DNA of 64,000 nt from Gigaspora rosea (taxonomy: Eukaryota > Glomeromycota > Glomeromycetes > Diversisporales > Gigasporaceae), in NCBI GenBank assembly GCA_003550325.1, contig QKWP01000351.1:282144-346143 (forward strand), read 5' to 3'. The translations under genes and the position numbers were made by a program. Below are positions 31,743 through 43,450 of the stretch, in pieces. Each line of letters opens with the position of its first letter. The first letter of the stretch is position 1. Below the pieces are notes generated by a model. It worked only from the letters and a program-made list of their open reading frames with translations. It was not told where the DNA came from and ran no database searches.

Positions 31743-33052
31743 TGATCTACTATTAAATCAATTTTAGGGTATTACACGGATTAGCAGATATGTATTTTAA
31801 TAAGTAACTAATTTGAATTAAAGGGTTGTAAAAAATATTTTTATAAGATATTAATACTTTTTTTAAATTTTAGATAAAGTTTGTATATGTTCTTTTATTA
31901 ACTAATTTTAGAGCACTTTTGTAGTATTTCATATTATACATTCTATACAAGCAGGACCCCAGACATCTCTCATATAGGTCATAACTGGATTTTGGTCAAT
32001 TTCAACCTAATTTGCTAAAAATAACAAAACTATATTTACTTAAATATCTTTTGATCTTGTAATCAGAATTGAATAAACTTTTTTTTATTAGATCTGCCTA
32101 ACTGAGAGCTTTATTTTTTAAAAAAGTTTATTTAAGTCAGACTACTTGATGGTAAGATATTGCAAAAAAAACTGTTTTTTTGCTTTTCAAATTTTAGAGG
32201 TTTTTGCTAAAATGCATAAAGTATAACTGCTGTACTAGATGTTCAGGGTTCTATACAAGCTATATTACAGAACCAATACTTGAATAGTCAATCTGTACTA
32301 TTTATAGCTTAACTTAGTTTGAATGGAATTTAGTAATACAAAAGCCTGGTAGTTGAGGCATCCCATATTCTTTCTAGTTTAAATAGATTATAAACAGTTT
32401 CAGATAGATTTATAAATTACTAAACCTTATTGTACTAATTGCTTATTACTAATATGGTCTGGTGCAAAAAGATTTGTACACCAAATAAAATTAATAAAAA
32501 CTTTTTTTACATATAAAAAATAATTTTTTAAAAAAAATATAATTTTTAGATTATGGGAAAGTTTATTATAGCTTTTATTTAATTATTTTATATAGAAAAT
32601 AAAAAATTTTATTAAAATATTTATTATATAAAATTTATATGATTTATATAGTAAAATATATAAAGGAAATTATTAATTTACACCAATATATATTATATCC
32701 GATTTATCCGGATTTACTCTTGTTGCCAGGGATTTCGGATTTGGGATTTGGAATTTGGGATTTGGGATTGGGTTTTGGATTTGGGACAATTTTATGTTTG
32801 GGATTTGGGAGGGATTTTAAGAATTTTAATTTTGCCAACAATTATAACTACAACATCTAGCCGTAACTATGTTTCAAAACGAAATCGACTTCTTTATGAT
32901 GAATTCGTTTAAAAAATATTAGCTTCCAAAATAACCCTTTAATCCTAATTAAATTCTTGATAATCACTTAATAAAAAACTATTTTTTGACAAGTGCTAAG
33001 AATATAAACTAATAATTTATTATTCTGGAATTAATCTTGAGCAATTCTTACG
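31743..33052. other. Gene-free AT-rich region
   Basis: No gene is recognised. At about 32725-32812 a run of TTTGGGATTTGGGATT-type words forms a small G-rich simple repeat. Confidence 0.45.
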
Positions 33053-33054
33053 TA

Positions 33055-33563
33055 CCGTAAACTGTCGTATGTAAGACCCGGATCTACCAATTTTAAAACT
33101 TCTAATAGATCCCATGCAGAATAAATAGCTAAGAGTTTTATATCATAAAAATCAAAAATTGAAATGCATATACCTGATACATACTATAATACACAATCTA
33201 GGTTTTTTGAAAAGAACAGCATTTCAATTATATCGCTTTGCAAAAAGATGTGAACATGTGATTTTAGTGATGATGATGGTTGAGAATCACAGAGATTCCA
33301 GACTGTCTGTTACTTTATATTTTTGATTGGTTACTTTATATTTCTTTGAAATCGGTTTAATTCTTAAAATCTCAAAAAATCTATAAAATCTCCGATTCTC
33401 TCACGAAAAAATGCTCAGCAGTGTTCATCTTTTTGCAAAGCGCAATAAGTAGATCTGATGATTCACTCCCGAGTTTACTATGCGGGAATCTTTTATACGG
33501 TAGCTTTCTTATGATTCACACCGGGGTTTACTATGCGGGGATCTTTTATACGGCAGTTTACGG
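33055..33563. mobile_element. TIR element with CCGTAAACTG ends and TA flanks
   Basis: Ends CCGTAAACTGTCGTATGTAA and, inverted, CCGTAAACTGCCGTATAAAA, next to TA at 33053-33054 and 33564-33565. 509 bp, no coding. Near the right end a block of about 47 bp is tandemly duplicated (33459-33505 and 33512-33558; GTTTACTATGCGGG in both). Confidence 0.65.
33231..33447. mobile_element. Nested MITE with CGCTTTGCAAAAAGATG ends
   Basis: Left TATCGCTTTGCAAAAAGATG and right CATCTTTTTGCAAAGCGCAATA are inverses. About 217 bp, inside the 33055-33563 element. The interior also pairs partly (GAATCACAGAGATT against GATTCTC). Confidence 0.6.
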
Positions 33564-34042
33564 TAATTATGAAAAAAATTAAGAAGTCACGACACGTAAA
33601 TTAAATTAAAGTTATATCATATAGTAACCCCGATTTCCAAATAAATTAAAATCATATTGAACCGAATACAATTTTAATTAAAGATAATTAAAGATGCGAT
33701 GGAAAATTTACAAAAACAGAATTTTTATTTTAAATTATGCAATACATCAATAGGAAAATTATTTTATAAATAATTTTGTAAAATAGATTTTTTTATAACG
33801 AATAAATAGAAAATTATCGAAAAATAAAGGTTCTCAGAATGCAGAATTACATGCAAAAAAAACAATAGTTGGTAAAACATTTACGAGTTAGCATATAAGC
33901 ATAATAGGCTTGATCTAATTTCTAAGCAAGGCACAAAATGCTTGGCTCGAAATGTCTGGAACTTTACATGCATGTCTACAAAAATGCCCGGAACATTTCG
34001 CACAGGCAATCTCGTAACAACGAACTTATGTAAAAAAAAAAT

Positions 34043-34180
34043 CGTTTCACCGTCAATTCATTTAGCCGACATCACATCAGGTGAAGATTTATTAAAAATA
34101 TATATACCTGCAACTGATAAAATGATAAAATGATACCCTAAACCTATGTGATGTCGGCTAAATAAACTTTCGGTGTGAAG
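34043..34180. repeat. Palindromic repeat with GCCGACATCACAT arms
   Basis: ATTTAGCCGACATCACAT near 34060 pairs with ATGTGATGTCGGCTAAAT near 34146, extended by TTTCACCG/CGGTGTGAA. Small foldback element. Confidence 0.55.
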
Positions 34181-34231
34181 TGAGCAACACCGGAATTGGA
34201 TTAAAGATATCATAATTTTTTTTTTTTAATA

Positions 34232-34331
34232 TGAGTGACGCCAAAGGAAAATAGGACATTGGTTTATAATTCATTATTTAAATAAATAATCAATGATAAA
34301 CCAATGTTCTACTTTCCCTTAGCGTCACTCT
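34232..34331. repeat. Near-perfect palindrome with GAGTGACGC ends
   Basis: Arms of about 46 bp: GAGTGACGCCAAAGGAAAAT..GGACATTGGTTTAT and the inverse ending GCGTCACTC. A few mismatches and a short loop. MITE-like hairpin. Confidence 0.65.
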
Positions 34332-36251
34332 CTATAAAATTTAAAAATTTTTTAGATTCGTTCGTTATAAAGAGAGTTGACTATCTTCCATGTGTCATCT
34401 GCTGAAATTATTAAATGATCAGCTTGAACCGATCCAGAATGGTCCCAGAAAAGCTTTGTCCTGGTTCAAAGACCGACCTTTTCAAGGACCGAACAAACCA
34501 TAAATTTACCGGTATAAAGTAGTACGATGCCATTCACGTATTCTTTTTTGGATATTATTTTCAATGATCTCCCGATCACTATGCCAATATCATGGGAGGG
34601 ATTAATGAATAATAAATATCCTGATCTGTAATCTGTATGTGAATTAGTGGAAACGAAAGTCCGCTAATCCCTGAATATTATTATTACATATACAGGTATA
34701 TTTCCTAAATTGTATTTGCATGAATATTAAAGTCGATACATATAATTTAAAAATATTTGATTATTATGTTACATTAACTTTATAATAGTGATTTTTAAAT
34801 TTCTTGCATTCGGGCAAGAAATCTAAAACTGTAATCTTTATAATGTTAAATTATTGACTTTAATGTACGCATTTTGTCGATGGAAATAATTTATTTATTT
34901 ATTTCTATAAGGAATGATTGTAAGTTTTTAGATTTATTGTAATTCAGATACTTTTCACGGTATTGCGTCATAATCGACGGCGGCCATGGAATATAAATTT
35001 AGTTAATAATCCTAATCATATTATAATTATAAACTATTGTGATGCGTACAGGAATTTCAAAAGTTGATTTATAATCAGAAACCAATACAACAATTCATTT
35101 GGATTGTCCAATTATTATTCTATAACTAGTGGGTTGCCCAAAAAACCGGGGATAATCACGTGACTGAAACCCAATAAAATTGTTTATTTTGATCGACACA
35201 GATCAGCCCGACGAAACAAAAACAGAAACGAATGTCTTAAACTACCTCGGGACATTAACAAAAAATGTCGGGGAGGCAATTTTACTATAAAACTTGCTCT
35301 CACAAAATCCAAATCATATAGCTGCACACGGCTTTAAACGTTCCTGATTTGTAAACAAACACCTTATAAAGATCACAAGGGATCCGCTACTGGCTGTATT
35401 AATATATAATCGATTCTAGTTGCTAGAGAGTATTCTTTACTACAATATGTTGTAAATCGATTTCCATATTTGGTAAAATCCGAGACTGAAATTAAATTTG
35501 CCGATATCACGATATGAAAGAACTCATTAGTAATCACATAACAATTGAGTGTTTTTTTATTATTAATAATATAGTTACAATACAGCTAAATTAGTTTTTT
35601 AAAGGCTGTAACTAAAAATTTGTCCGTTATTAATAATAAAAGGAAATTTATTAGTTTACCCGTAATGTACATACACGGGTATAAATTTATTGAATTACGA
35701 ATATGTGTAACATGTCAATCAAACAATTTTTATAAATGAAAAATTAAACCCTTGCTTATTTATTTAGAGTAAGGGTGGGTTTGGGATTGAGGCGAGGCAT
35801 AGTTTATACCAAAATTTCTCAAGGATTTTTTTTGTTAGAAGCCAAAAGATGGTTTGATAATCAAAATTTTAAGATGTCTATATACACCCCTTGTGCAAAT
35901 AGAAATTGCCATTAATGTAAAAAAAAAAAATTTAATTTAAATCATAATTTTATCCAATTATATTGTTTAATTTTTGTGTAACACAGATCCACTTTTTTGT
36001 TGGATATTATATGACTATGCCAATTTAGAAATGATTCCTTAATTATATCAATCCTCACATAAATATTTTTTTTTTTACATTTAAAAGTTATCAGATCTAG
36101 ATTACACGATGATCGGTAATAACGATAAAAAAATAAGATCTAATTGATTGACAAGTGTTGTTGAATGTAAATATTTTGAATGCTGGACGTTTTTATCATT
36201 CTTTTATTATTTTTTATATAAGTGCATGCATTTAATTATCTAACTAGATTT

Positions 36252-36341
<90 letters not shown>

Positions 36342-36408
36342 GATAAAAAGAAAATTATCGAGAAATATTAATTAATAATATTAATAAAGATAAAAATTTT
36401 TAAAAAAA
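34332..36408. other. Gene-free region upstream of the decarboxylase
   Basis: No gene is recognised. 35760-35880 resembles 62395-62530 (CAAGGATTTTTTTTGTTA and following), a dispersed repeat. 36257-36338 is an 82-base A run, followed by a short CTCGATAA..TTATCGAG inverted pair just before the decarboxylase ATG. Confidence 0.5.
36257..36338. repeat. 82-base poly(A) run in the decarboxylase 5-prime flank
   Basis: Uninterrupted A from 36257 to 36338, ending 70 bases upstream of the ATG at 36409. It could be a nucleosome-excluding promoter tract, the tail of a lost retroposon, or partly an assembly artefact. Confidence 0.9.
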
Positions 36409-38778
36409 ATGGAACAAGAAAGATTATGTGACGACGCTTTAGAACTTGAAAAATTCGTATCTCAAATGAAAGAAATAATGGTTGAACGTAAGAAATATAA
36501 ATTTTATAAATTCAAAGTATATACCGGTATTAATATAATTATTCTTTAATAAAAAAAAAATATTTTTTTTTAAATTGATAGATGTAAACAACAGTCGAAA
36601 ACCGGATGCATTAGTTTTAAATTACAAATCTCCTGAAGAATTAAAAAAGTTGATGGATTTGGAATTGAATTATGATGGAGTTGGAGTTGTAGGTACTCGA
36701 CTCGTTCACCCAATTTCTTATCTTTACATTTAAATCAATTTATTTTATTTCTAAAAAATTATTTTTAATGTTTTTATAAAAAAATAGGATTAATTCCATT
36801 AATACAAAACATATTAATATATAGTGTCAATACATGGCATCCGGGGTTTATGGGAAAATTATATGCTGGCACAAATCCTGTTGGTATTATATCTGAAATG
36901 TTGATATCATTATTGAATGCGAATTCTCATGTTTATCACGTTTCACCCGCACTTACAATAATCGAAAATACTGTTTCGCAAAGTTTGGCAAAATTATTAG
37001 GAATGGGAGAGGTAATTTTATTATACATACACTATACATATACTATATATATACTATATATCTGATATACTGTTTAAATATTTTTCTAAAATTTTTCGAT
37101 AAATTTAGGAATCTGGAGGAATAACATGTCCGGGTGGTTCATTTTCTAATCAACTTGCAATGATAACAGCACGGACTTGTATGTTTCCCGAGATTAAAAC
37201 TAAAGGTTATCATGCATTTGGAAAAAAATTGATGGTTTTCACTTCGATCTCTGGGCATTATTCTATTGATAAAACAGCTATGACTTTAGGTTTGGGTATT
37301 GATAATGTTATTAAAGTACCATGTGATGATCAAGGAAGGATGAGAACTGATGAACTAGGTAATAATTTTCTCAAATTTTTAATAGACTGTTTATAGATTA
37401 ATATGGATTTTTTTTTTTTTTTTTTTGGTTTATTCACAGAAAGATTGATCAAAAATTCTTTCCAACGTGGAGAAATGCCATTTTACATTAATGCTACGGC
37501 TGGTACCACTGTTTTGGTGTGTATTCATTTATTTAATTCATGCTACCGTATTTTCGTGAAATAACGGGCATGGGCGTCATTTATAAAAATCGCGTCCCCT
37601 AATAATAGTAGTACAGTAGTAGGGTTTTAACAATTAATTTGATAGCAGACAAGTTTTGAAAAAAAAATTTCTTTGCCTCAAAAAAAAAAAAAAAAAAACA
37701 ATACTCATGCACGTACTCTAAATAACGCGTATATACTCAAAATATCGCGCAGTTTGGCGAAAATACGGTAATTGGTTTTCATATATTGAACTAACTAATT
37801 AATTATGTATACCTTATTATGAAAATTTTAATTTAGGGGTCATTCGATCCATTATTTGAGATAGGAAAAATAGCTAAACGATATAATCTCTGGTTTCACA
37901 TTGATGGATCTTGGGGTGGAAGTCTAGTGTTTTCTGATAAATATAGGCATATGATTGATGGTGCTAATCTAGTATGTTTTTCTCACTCATTTTTGACAAA
38001 ATATTTTTTTTTTCTTGTTTATACATTTTTAAAAGTAATTCTTTTATTACCATAACAGGCCGATACATTTGTATTAAACCCTCATAAAATGTTAGGTACA
38101 CCATTACAATGTTCATTTTTACTTGCAAGAGATAAAAAAATATTTTCACAATCAAATGCGTTGAAAGCAGAGTATTTATTTCGTCAAGATGATGATTTAG
38201 GTGATGGTACAGTTGGGTGTGGTCGTCGTCCTGATGCAGTAAAATTATTTATAGGGTGGAAAATATATGGTATACAAGGATATAAAATGCGAATTGATCA
38301 TGCATTTAAAATGGCTAAATATTTAACTTTAGTAGTAAGGAATAATCAACGATTTAAATTAGTATTAGATGAACCACCAAGTTTACAAGTTTGCTTTTGG
38401 TATTTGCCTATTGGAATTGATTTTAACTTGGAAAATAAAAGATTTAGAAAAATGATTTCGATGATCACCAAAGAAATACATAGGAGGATAATGTATCGTG
38501 GAAAGTTTTTGTTGGATTATTCACCTGCGATAATTGGTGAAAAAGAATTTCCATGTTTTTTCAGAATTCCCTTAAATGCACCTTCAATTTGTGAAAAACA
38601 TTTAGATGATATGGTAAACGAAATTGAAAAGATGGGTGAAGGTATTTTAGAATGGTTCGAAGAATTTGGAGATGAAATTAATGGTGAGATGAGAAATGGT
38701 GTGATGAGAAATGGTGTGATGAGAAATGGTGTGAACGGAAATGGATATATCGATAGTGCAAATGGATTTAACAAATAA
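36409..38778 (+). CDS. PLP-dependent group II decarboxylase (GAD/CSAD-like), seven exons
   Basis: Exons 36409-36487, 36582-36692, 36788-37011, 37109-37358, 37440-37516, 37837-37971 and 38059-38778, all with GT-AG introns, give 1,596 nt and 531 aa without a break. It decarboxylates an acidic amino acid (glutamate to GABA, cysteine sulfinate to hypotaurine, or aspartate to beta-alanine), probably in the cytosol. Key residues: HIDGSWGG (D270 contacts the PLP ring nitrogen) and NPHKMLGTPLQCS (K302 binds PLP). That signature and GCGRRPDAVKLF are of the animal GAD/CSAD/GADL1 type, unlike the SGHK motif of yeast and plant GAD. Exact substrate is not decided. The C-terminal tail has a short MRNGV repeat. 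Intron 5 hosts a MITE. Confidence 0.93.
37546..37768. mobile_element. MITE with CCGTATTTTCG ends inside decarboxylase intron 5
   Basis: Left CCGTATTTTCGTGAAATAAC and right GGCGAAAATACGG are inverse at the tips, each next to TA (37544-37545 and 37769-37770). It carries GAAATAACG and CGCGCAG words like 28556-28673. It makes up most of the 320-nt intron 5 while leaving both splice sites intact. Confidence 0.7.
38685..38745 (+). repeat. Coding minisatellite at the decarboxylase C-terminus
   Basis: A 15-bp unit (ATGAGAAATGGTGTG) is repeated three to four times in frame, giving MRNGV repeats after the last conserved helix. Likely variable in length between strains and outside the catalytic fold. 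Confidence 0.85.
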
Positions 38779-39215
38779 AAAAAAGGAGGTTAATAGTCTC
38801 GACCGATCACAATTTTTATAAACTTTATATAGTTCAAAAAAAGTAACTAAATATCTTAAACACTATTTATGTATGATTTCTAATTAAAAATAATAATATT
38901 TAGAAAGTTCTATTAATTAAGACATAATAAATTGATATATTTATATAATTATTTAATTCCATTTAATTCATGGTATCATAATTTTATTTTAAGCAATTGA
39001 TTGATATAACAGATTATACATGGATAATTTTTTTTAAGAAAAAGAAAAATGATTTAACATATGTATTTATTTATTCAAAATAATCGCATATAGTAAGACA
39101 AATAAAATCCCTCAACAATTTACAACATCTTTTTCTTTTTCTAATATTTAGTAAATTTCCTAAACATTATACTTCTGAATGATATACCACCATTGCAGCA
39201 AACTATATGAATTTT

Positions 39216-39520
39216 TTATTCATTAACTTTGCGTTCTGCCTGACCTTTCATTTCAGTTGCCTTTCCTTCAGCCTTCATTTGAGTATCTCCAATAGTATTA
39301 CCGGTGGCCTTTTTAGCTTCTCCAGATTTCTGGTCTTTGGCACCTATTTTATTACGTACAATAAATATATATGTAAAAAAAAATCGAAGATCGCATAAGA
39401 ATTATACTAGAAACAACAATACCTTCAGTTTTGCCCGTCGCTTTTGCGGCTTCATATTCACTTTGTCCTAATAGTTAAAGTTTAAGGACTGTCGTTAGTA
39501 CAATAAACTTTTATATCCTG

Positions 39521-39557
<37 letters not shown>

Positions 39558-39703
39558 ATATAATTATGTTAACAGTAACCTTCAAGTTTCCTTTCTCTTC
39601 CTTCAGCTTCCATCTTATCACTACCTACTGTTTTACCAACAGTTTCTTTAGTTGCGCCTTCGTAGTACTTAAGGGTACTCTCAGTTTTTGATGGTTCTGA
39701 CAT
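39216..39703 (-). CDS. CsbD-like stress protein, three exons
   Basis: Exons 39580-39703, 39423-39467 and 39216-39343 (minus strand, GT-AG) give 297 nt and a 98-aa protein starting MSEPSKTESTLKYYEGATKE. It is Lys/Glu/Ala/Gly-rich with repeated CsbD-type units (KETVGKTVGSDKMEAEG; KKATGNTIGDTQMKAEG; KGQAERKVNE). CsbD-like proteins are small, hydrophilic, stress-induced and predicted to be flexible and helical. Some fungal members are annotated as binding mismatched or cruciform DNA; that role is not shown here. The gene converges on the decarboxylase with 437 bp between stop codons. Confidence 0.88.
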
Positions 39704-41224
39704 GTTTAGAAATAAATTTTAAATTTACGTATATTATAAATTTTTTTGTAAGATATGTAATACGAATTGAAATTAATTCTTTGTTAATATTTTTCTTTTT
39801 TTTTTTTTTGAAAGAAGAATAAAAGTTGATTAAGAGCAAAATTTTTTACTCTATTTATATATTCTTTATTACGATAATGTAAAGAATTCCGACACTACCT
39901 CATTTTACGTAAAAATTAAGTAATTACAAGATTTTTTTTTTTTTATACAAGAAAAAAAATATGATTTAATTAACGTTCTTGGTGATTTCATTATTGCATA
40001 GTTAATGTATAATATCAATATCGATATGAAATTTCATGAGAACACGACCACCGTTATTTAAATAGTTAGTTTAAAAGTTATAACTTTAGGTTTTCAATGA
40101 TCTAATTGATTTTGATTTAATGCATTCCTTTGTCAATACTACCTTGATATACAGTATATAAAAAAAAAAAACTTGAGTATAAAAAAGATTACTGTAAAAT
40201 CACGAAATAATGGATCCTTTTAAAAATGATATATTTAATTTATTTCTGATGGGCGTCTCAAATTACACGGCTCCTAATTGTTACCCATGACTTTTTTATG
40301 ATATTGTATTAGAAAAAAAAAGTTTATTTTGCCGTGAAAAATTCCTGTGAAAATTATAAAGTCTCGTCATTGTGGCGCAGCCACAATGATGCATAATATC
40401 GTTTAATGATATAACTAATTTACGTAATAATCAAGATCAGAAAATTTGTTCTTTATTTCGTCAAAATAACGCGCGCAGATGCTCAATAATATACAAATAT
40501 GAGTTACTAATTTTATTAGACCAATTTATGATTAATAGTCTGGTATGTGATTAGATTTTAAATGAAAAGATTAAGTAATAATAAAATTTTTTGAAGCAAT
40601 TATTTATTTTATTAAAAGATAATAATAATAAAATATGGCATGTTCACAAAAAATTATTTTCACGTGAACTATTTGATTAAAATTATTATTTTTGGTATCA
40701 TCTCGATGAATGGTAATTCTGATCAATAATTCACATGATAATTAATTTTTGTGTGCATTATTTTTTTGTCAAAATTCGTCCCTTTCCCAACACTAAGCCA
40801 TATTAATAGTACTATAGTATTTTATTTTTATTATACAATAAAAAAAAATTGTATTTTAAACTAATATATAGAACGACGTGCCGTTTCGTAGGACTAGAGC
40901 CTAATTTATTACACACTTAAACTTTGAATAAATTTATAACAATATATATATGAATAATAAAGATATGTATTAATTTTAAGCAGCATATTATAAAGCTTAT
41001 TTTACTATAATATGCATGTGAACAAACATTAATTTTAAAATTCGTAAATTATAATCTTCGCTCATCGGTCAATCTCTATTGTAATAGCGCATAATCGGTC
41101 AAAAATGGAGTTGTCCTCCGGAAAGGTTTGCGATATATTGGTCGATTTCAATATTGGAATAAAAAAAGGAGCACTATTTTTGAGATATCTTAACAAGATT
41201 AAAATATTTGACCGTTTAATTTTA
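39704..41224. other. Gene-free region upstream of the CsbD-like gene
   Basis: AT-rich, and contains the promoter of the CsbD-like gene by position. A perfect 9-bp-stem palindrome CATTGTGGCGCAGCCACAATG-like sits at 40371-40391. 40450-40490 has a half-site of the CGAAATAACGC MITE type (CGTCAAAATAACGCGCGCAG). No gene is recognised. Confidence 0.45.
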
Positions 41225-41800
41225 AAATCTTGAATGAAGTCAAGCTTTCGAATAACTTAAAGTATCAATCGTGGAAGGGTTATCCTGTGAAAAGTTAATT
41301 ACATTTCCTCGATACCCAAGTTGCCCGCCTTGAAGCCTGTAAACAGTAAATACAGGAAGAACTTGTGCAATAAGCATTTCTTCAATTTGGCTGAGTTGGG
41401 GAAGTTCCCCGGGAATTTCTCCTATCATTTTTTTAAATTTTATTAAATTATACTTCTGAAAACCTTTTGGTATTTAATTTTCATGTAATACATAATTCTT
41501 ATTATGCACTAATACGATCGTAGGGAAAAGTTTCTTTTACAAATAGGACAGAAATTGAATTTAAGTGCAGAAACTGCATTGCTAAATTCTTTAAAAGACC
41601 CTGATCGTAATTAGAAAGCTGGCATCCGGCAAGATAATTTGATCTCCTAAAACAAAAAAAAAAAAAAAATTAGTTAAATAATTTGTTTTCTTTTTCGATA
41701 ATATTATTTTGAAGTTTGCGCCAATCTTGACTTTTTTTATTGACTCATATTTTGGTGTCACCAATCTCTTTCTTCTAGCTTCTTGCAACCTCTCGTTCAA
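41225..41800 (-). pseudogene. Helitron-type helicase gene remnant
   Basis: 41240-41428 reads GEIPGELPQLSQIEEMLIAQ, then VLPVFTVYRLQGGQLGYRGN, then VINFSQDNPST. This closely follows the conserved block (EMLIA..P.M.VYRL.GGQ.GYRGNVINF.QD) found upstream of the helicase in fungal Helitron proteins, where it is usually annotated as DUF6570. 41591-41800 has MNERLQEARRKRLVTPKYES, a basic stretch of the kind that precedes it. Frames differ and the helicase is absent, so only a short broken piece remains. Confidence 0.7.
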
Positions 41801-42344
41801 GCGTATGTTTTTCGTATCGACACTATATTACGTTTATCATATTCGTTAATCGTCATTTTTTACCATATTTATTTATCATATATTCATTATCATATTCAAT
41901 TACACTCTATTTATCATATTTATTACATTCTTATTTATCATATTTATTACACTCTTATTTATCATATTTATTACACATATCTATTACGTTAACAATTACG
42001 TAACTTAATAGTCTAATTTATTTTTATCACAATTTTTTTTTGATGATCGAAATTCTGATTAAATTTTTACGGAAATCAAGGTTTATCTAATTACGGGGGC
42101 GGGTCTTCCACTCTGCTCCCCTCCGCTCCAGCCCAATCAGATAAAGTAATTAATAAAATCGTAAATTTTAAAAAAATTCATGTTTAATCATCTAATATCA
42201 TAGGTTTTTGAGATATTAAATTAAAAATTAATAGTTTAAATCGTTAAAAATAATTTTCTAAGCTAAAGTTAAACTATTAAAAGTAGTTTAGAAATCCAAA
42301 AGTAATTAATAAAATTATAAAAATTGGCAGTAATAAAGAAAATT
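41801..42344. other. Gene-free; TATTTATCATAT simple repeat
   Basis: 41835-41985 repeats TTTATCATATTTATTACA-like words. 42085-42130 is a GC-richer patch of unknown nature. Confidence 0.4.
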
Positions 42345-42368
42345 TGCCATGTTGAATGGCATAATTCG

Positions 42369-43006
42369 ATGCCATTCAACACTATCACATGACTTCGCGG
42401 ACACGCATTAGGGTGTCCAACTGGCATAATACTCGCATAGTTTACCTTATAGCACATGAAATATGCTACCCAGATCATGCGATATGATTTATAATGAATA
42501 TCATTTCATTATATCATTCTAACTTAGATGATGTAATGAAACGATGCTTATTAAGAATCATATCGCACGATCTGAAATAAATTTGGGTGGTGAATTTTAT
42601 CCGGTTATAAATAGCCATGTACAAAGTTACATCACAATTTTGTGTGTATCGTAAATGTGCATTTACAAGACCTGGATCTGTTCATTCCACTAATTTTTAA
42701 GACCCCGGGTCTAGTACACGCTCAAAGGTTATATCGGGAAAAGAAAAAAATTTAAAGCGAATATACACTTTGTACTTATAGTCTAGCTATTTGATAAATA
42801 TTTCGTGTGTCAAAAATTCATGGTGAGTATACTATTTCAGGGGATCTTGTATATGCACGTTTACTTTAAACAGGTTGCGTAATTTTTAACCCTAATTCTG
42901 GGAACCGCATAAAAATTTGCCGCACGCATAATTTTGCAATTACCGGATAATAATTCTGGGGCACCCTAACACGCATGCTCGTGAAATCATGTGGTAGTGT
43001 TGAATG
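42369..43006. mobile_element. Inverted-repeat element with CATTCAACACTA ends
   Basis: Arms about 48 bp long: CATTCAACACTATCACATGA..ACGCATTAGGGTGTCC at the left and an inverse at the right (42961-43006). Interior about 540 bp without coding. A related word pattern (TGAATGGCATAATTC) occurs at 3653 and 42352. Confidence 0.5.
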
Positions 43007-43144
43007 AGCAGTTGGATAATGAAATGTCATAACATATATGATAATGTCATAATAATCATATCGATATATGTCTGATATATTTACTATGTCATATATCAAA
43101 TTCATATGATTAGTCATATAAGACAAAGTCATATGATGTCATTG

Positions 43145-43450
43145 TCCGAAGACCGCTTCACAGATAATTTAGTTCACAGATAATTAATTTACAAAGTTCA
43201 TTTCATAGACAGTTTATTTTTAACTGGCAAGTTCATTTAATAGACAGTTTATTTTCACTGACAGCTCAAGGTATTTCTAGTCATTGTCATTTAGATTTAG
43301 AATTAAAGTTAATTCAATTTATACAATTTATATAAAAAAAAATTGCCTGTGAAATGAGCTGTTGATGAAATATATTGTTTACGAAATGAACTTGCATGTG
43401 AATTAATCGTCTCTTGTCTGTAAATTAACTGTCTATGTACTAATACGGTC
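43145..43450. repeat. Diverged relative of the 27512-27830 MITE
   Basis: Same architecture: TTCATAGACAGTTTATTT and CATTGTCATTTAGATT in the middle, then AAATTGCCTGTGAAATGA and inverse words, finishing with AATACGGTCC, as at 27512-27830. More decayed. Confidence 0.5.

Noticed and set aside
38517-38774. 85-codon minus-strand frame
   Set aside because: Antisense to decarboxylase exon 7; the repeat-derived Phe/Pro pattern is an artefact of the MRNGV minisatellite.
40371-40391. Perfect short palindrome as a regulatory site or terminator
   Set aside because: Too short and isolated to assign; could equally be a MITE relic.
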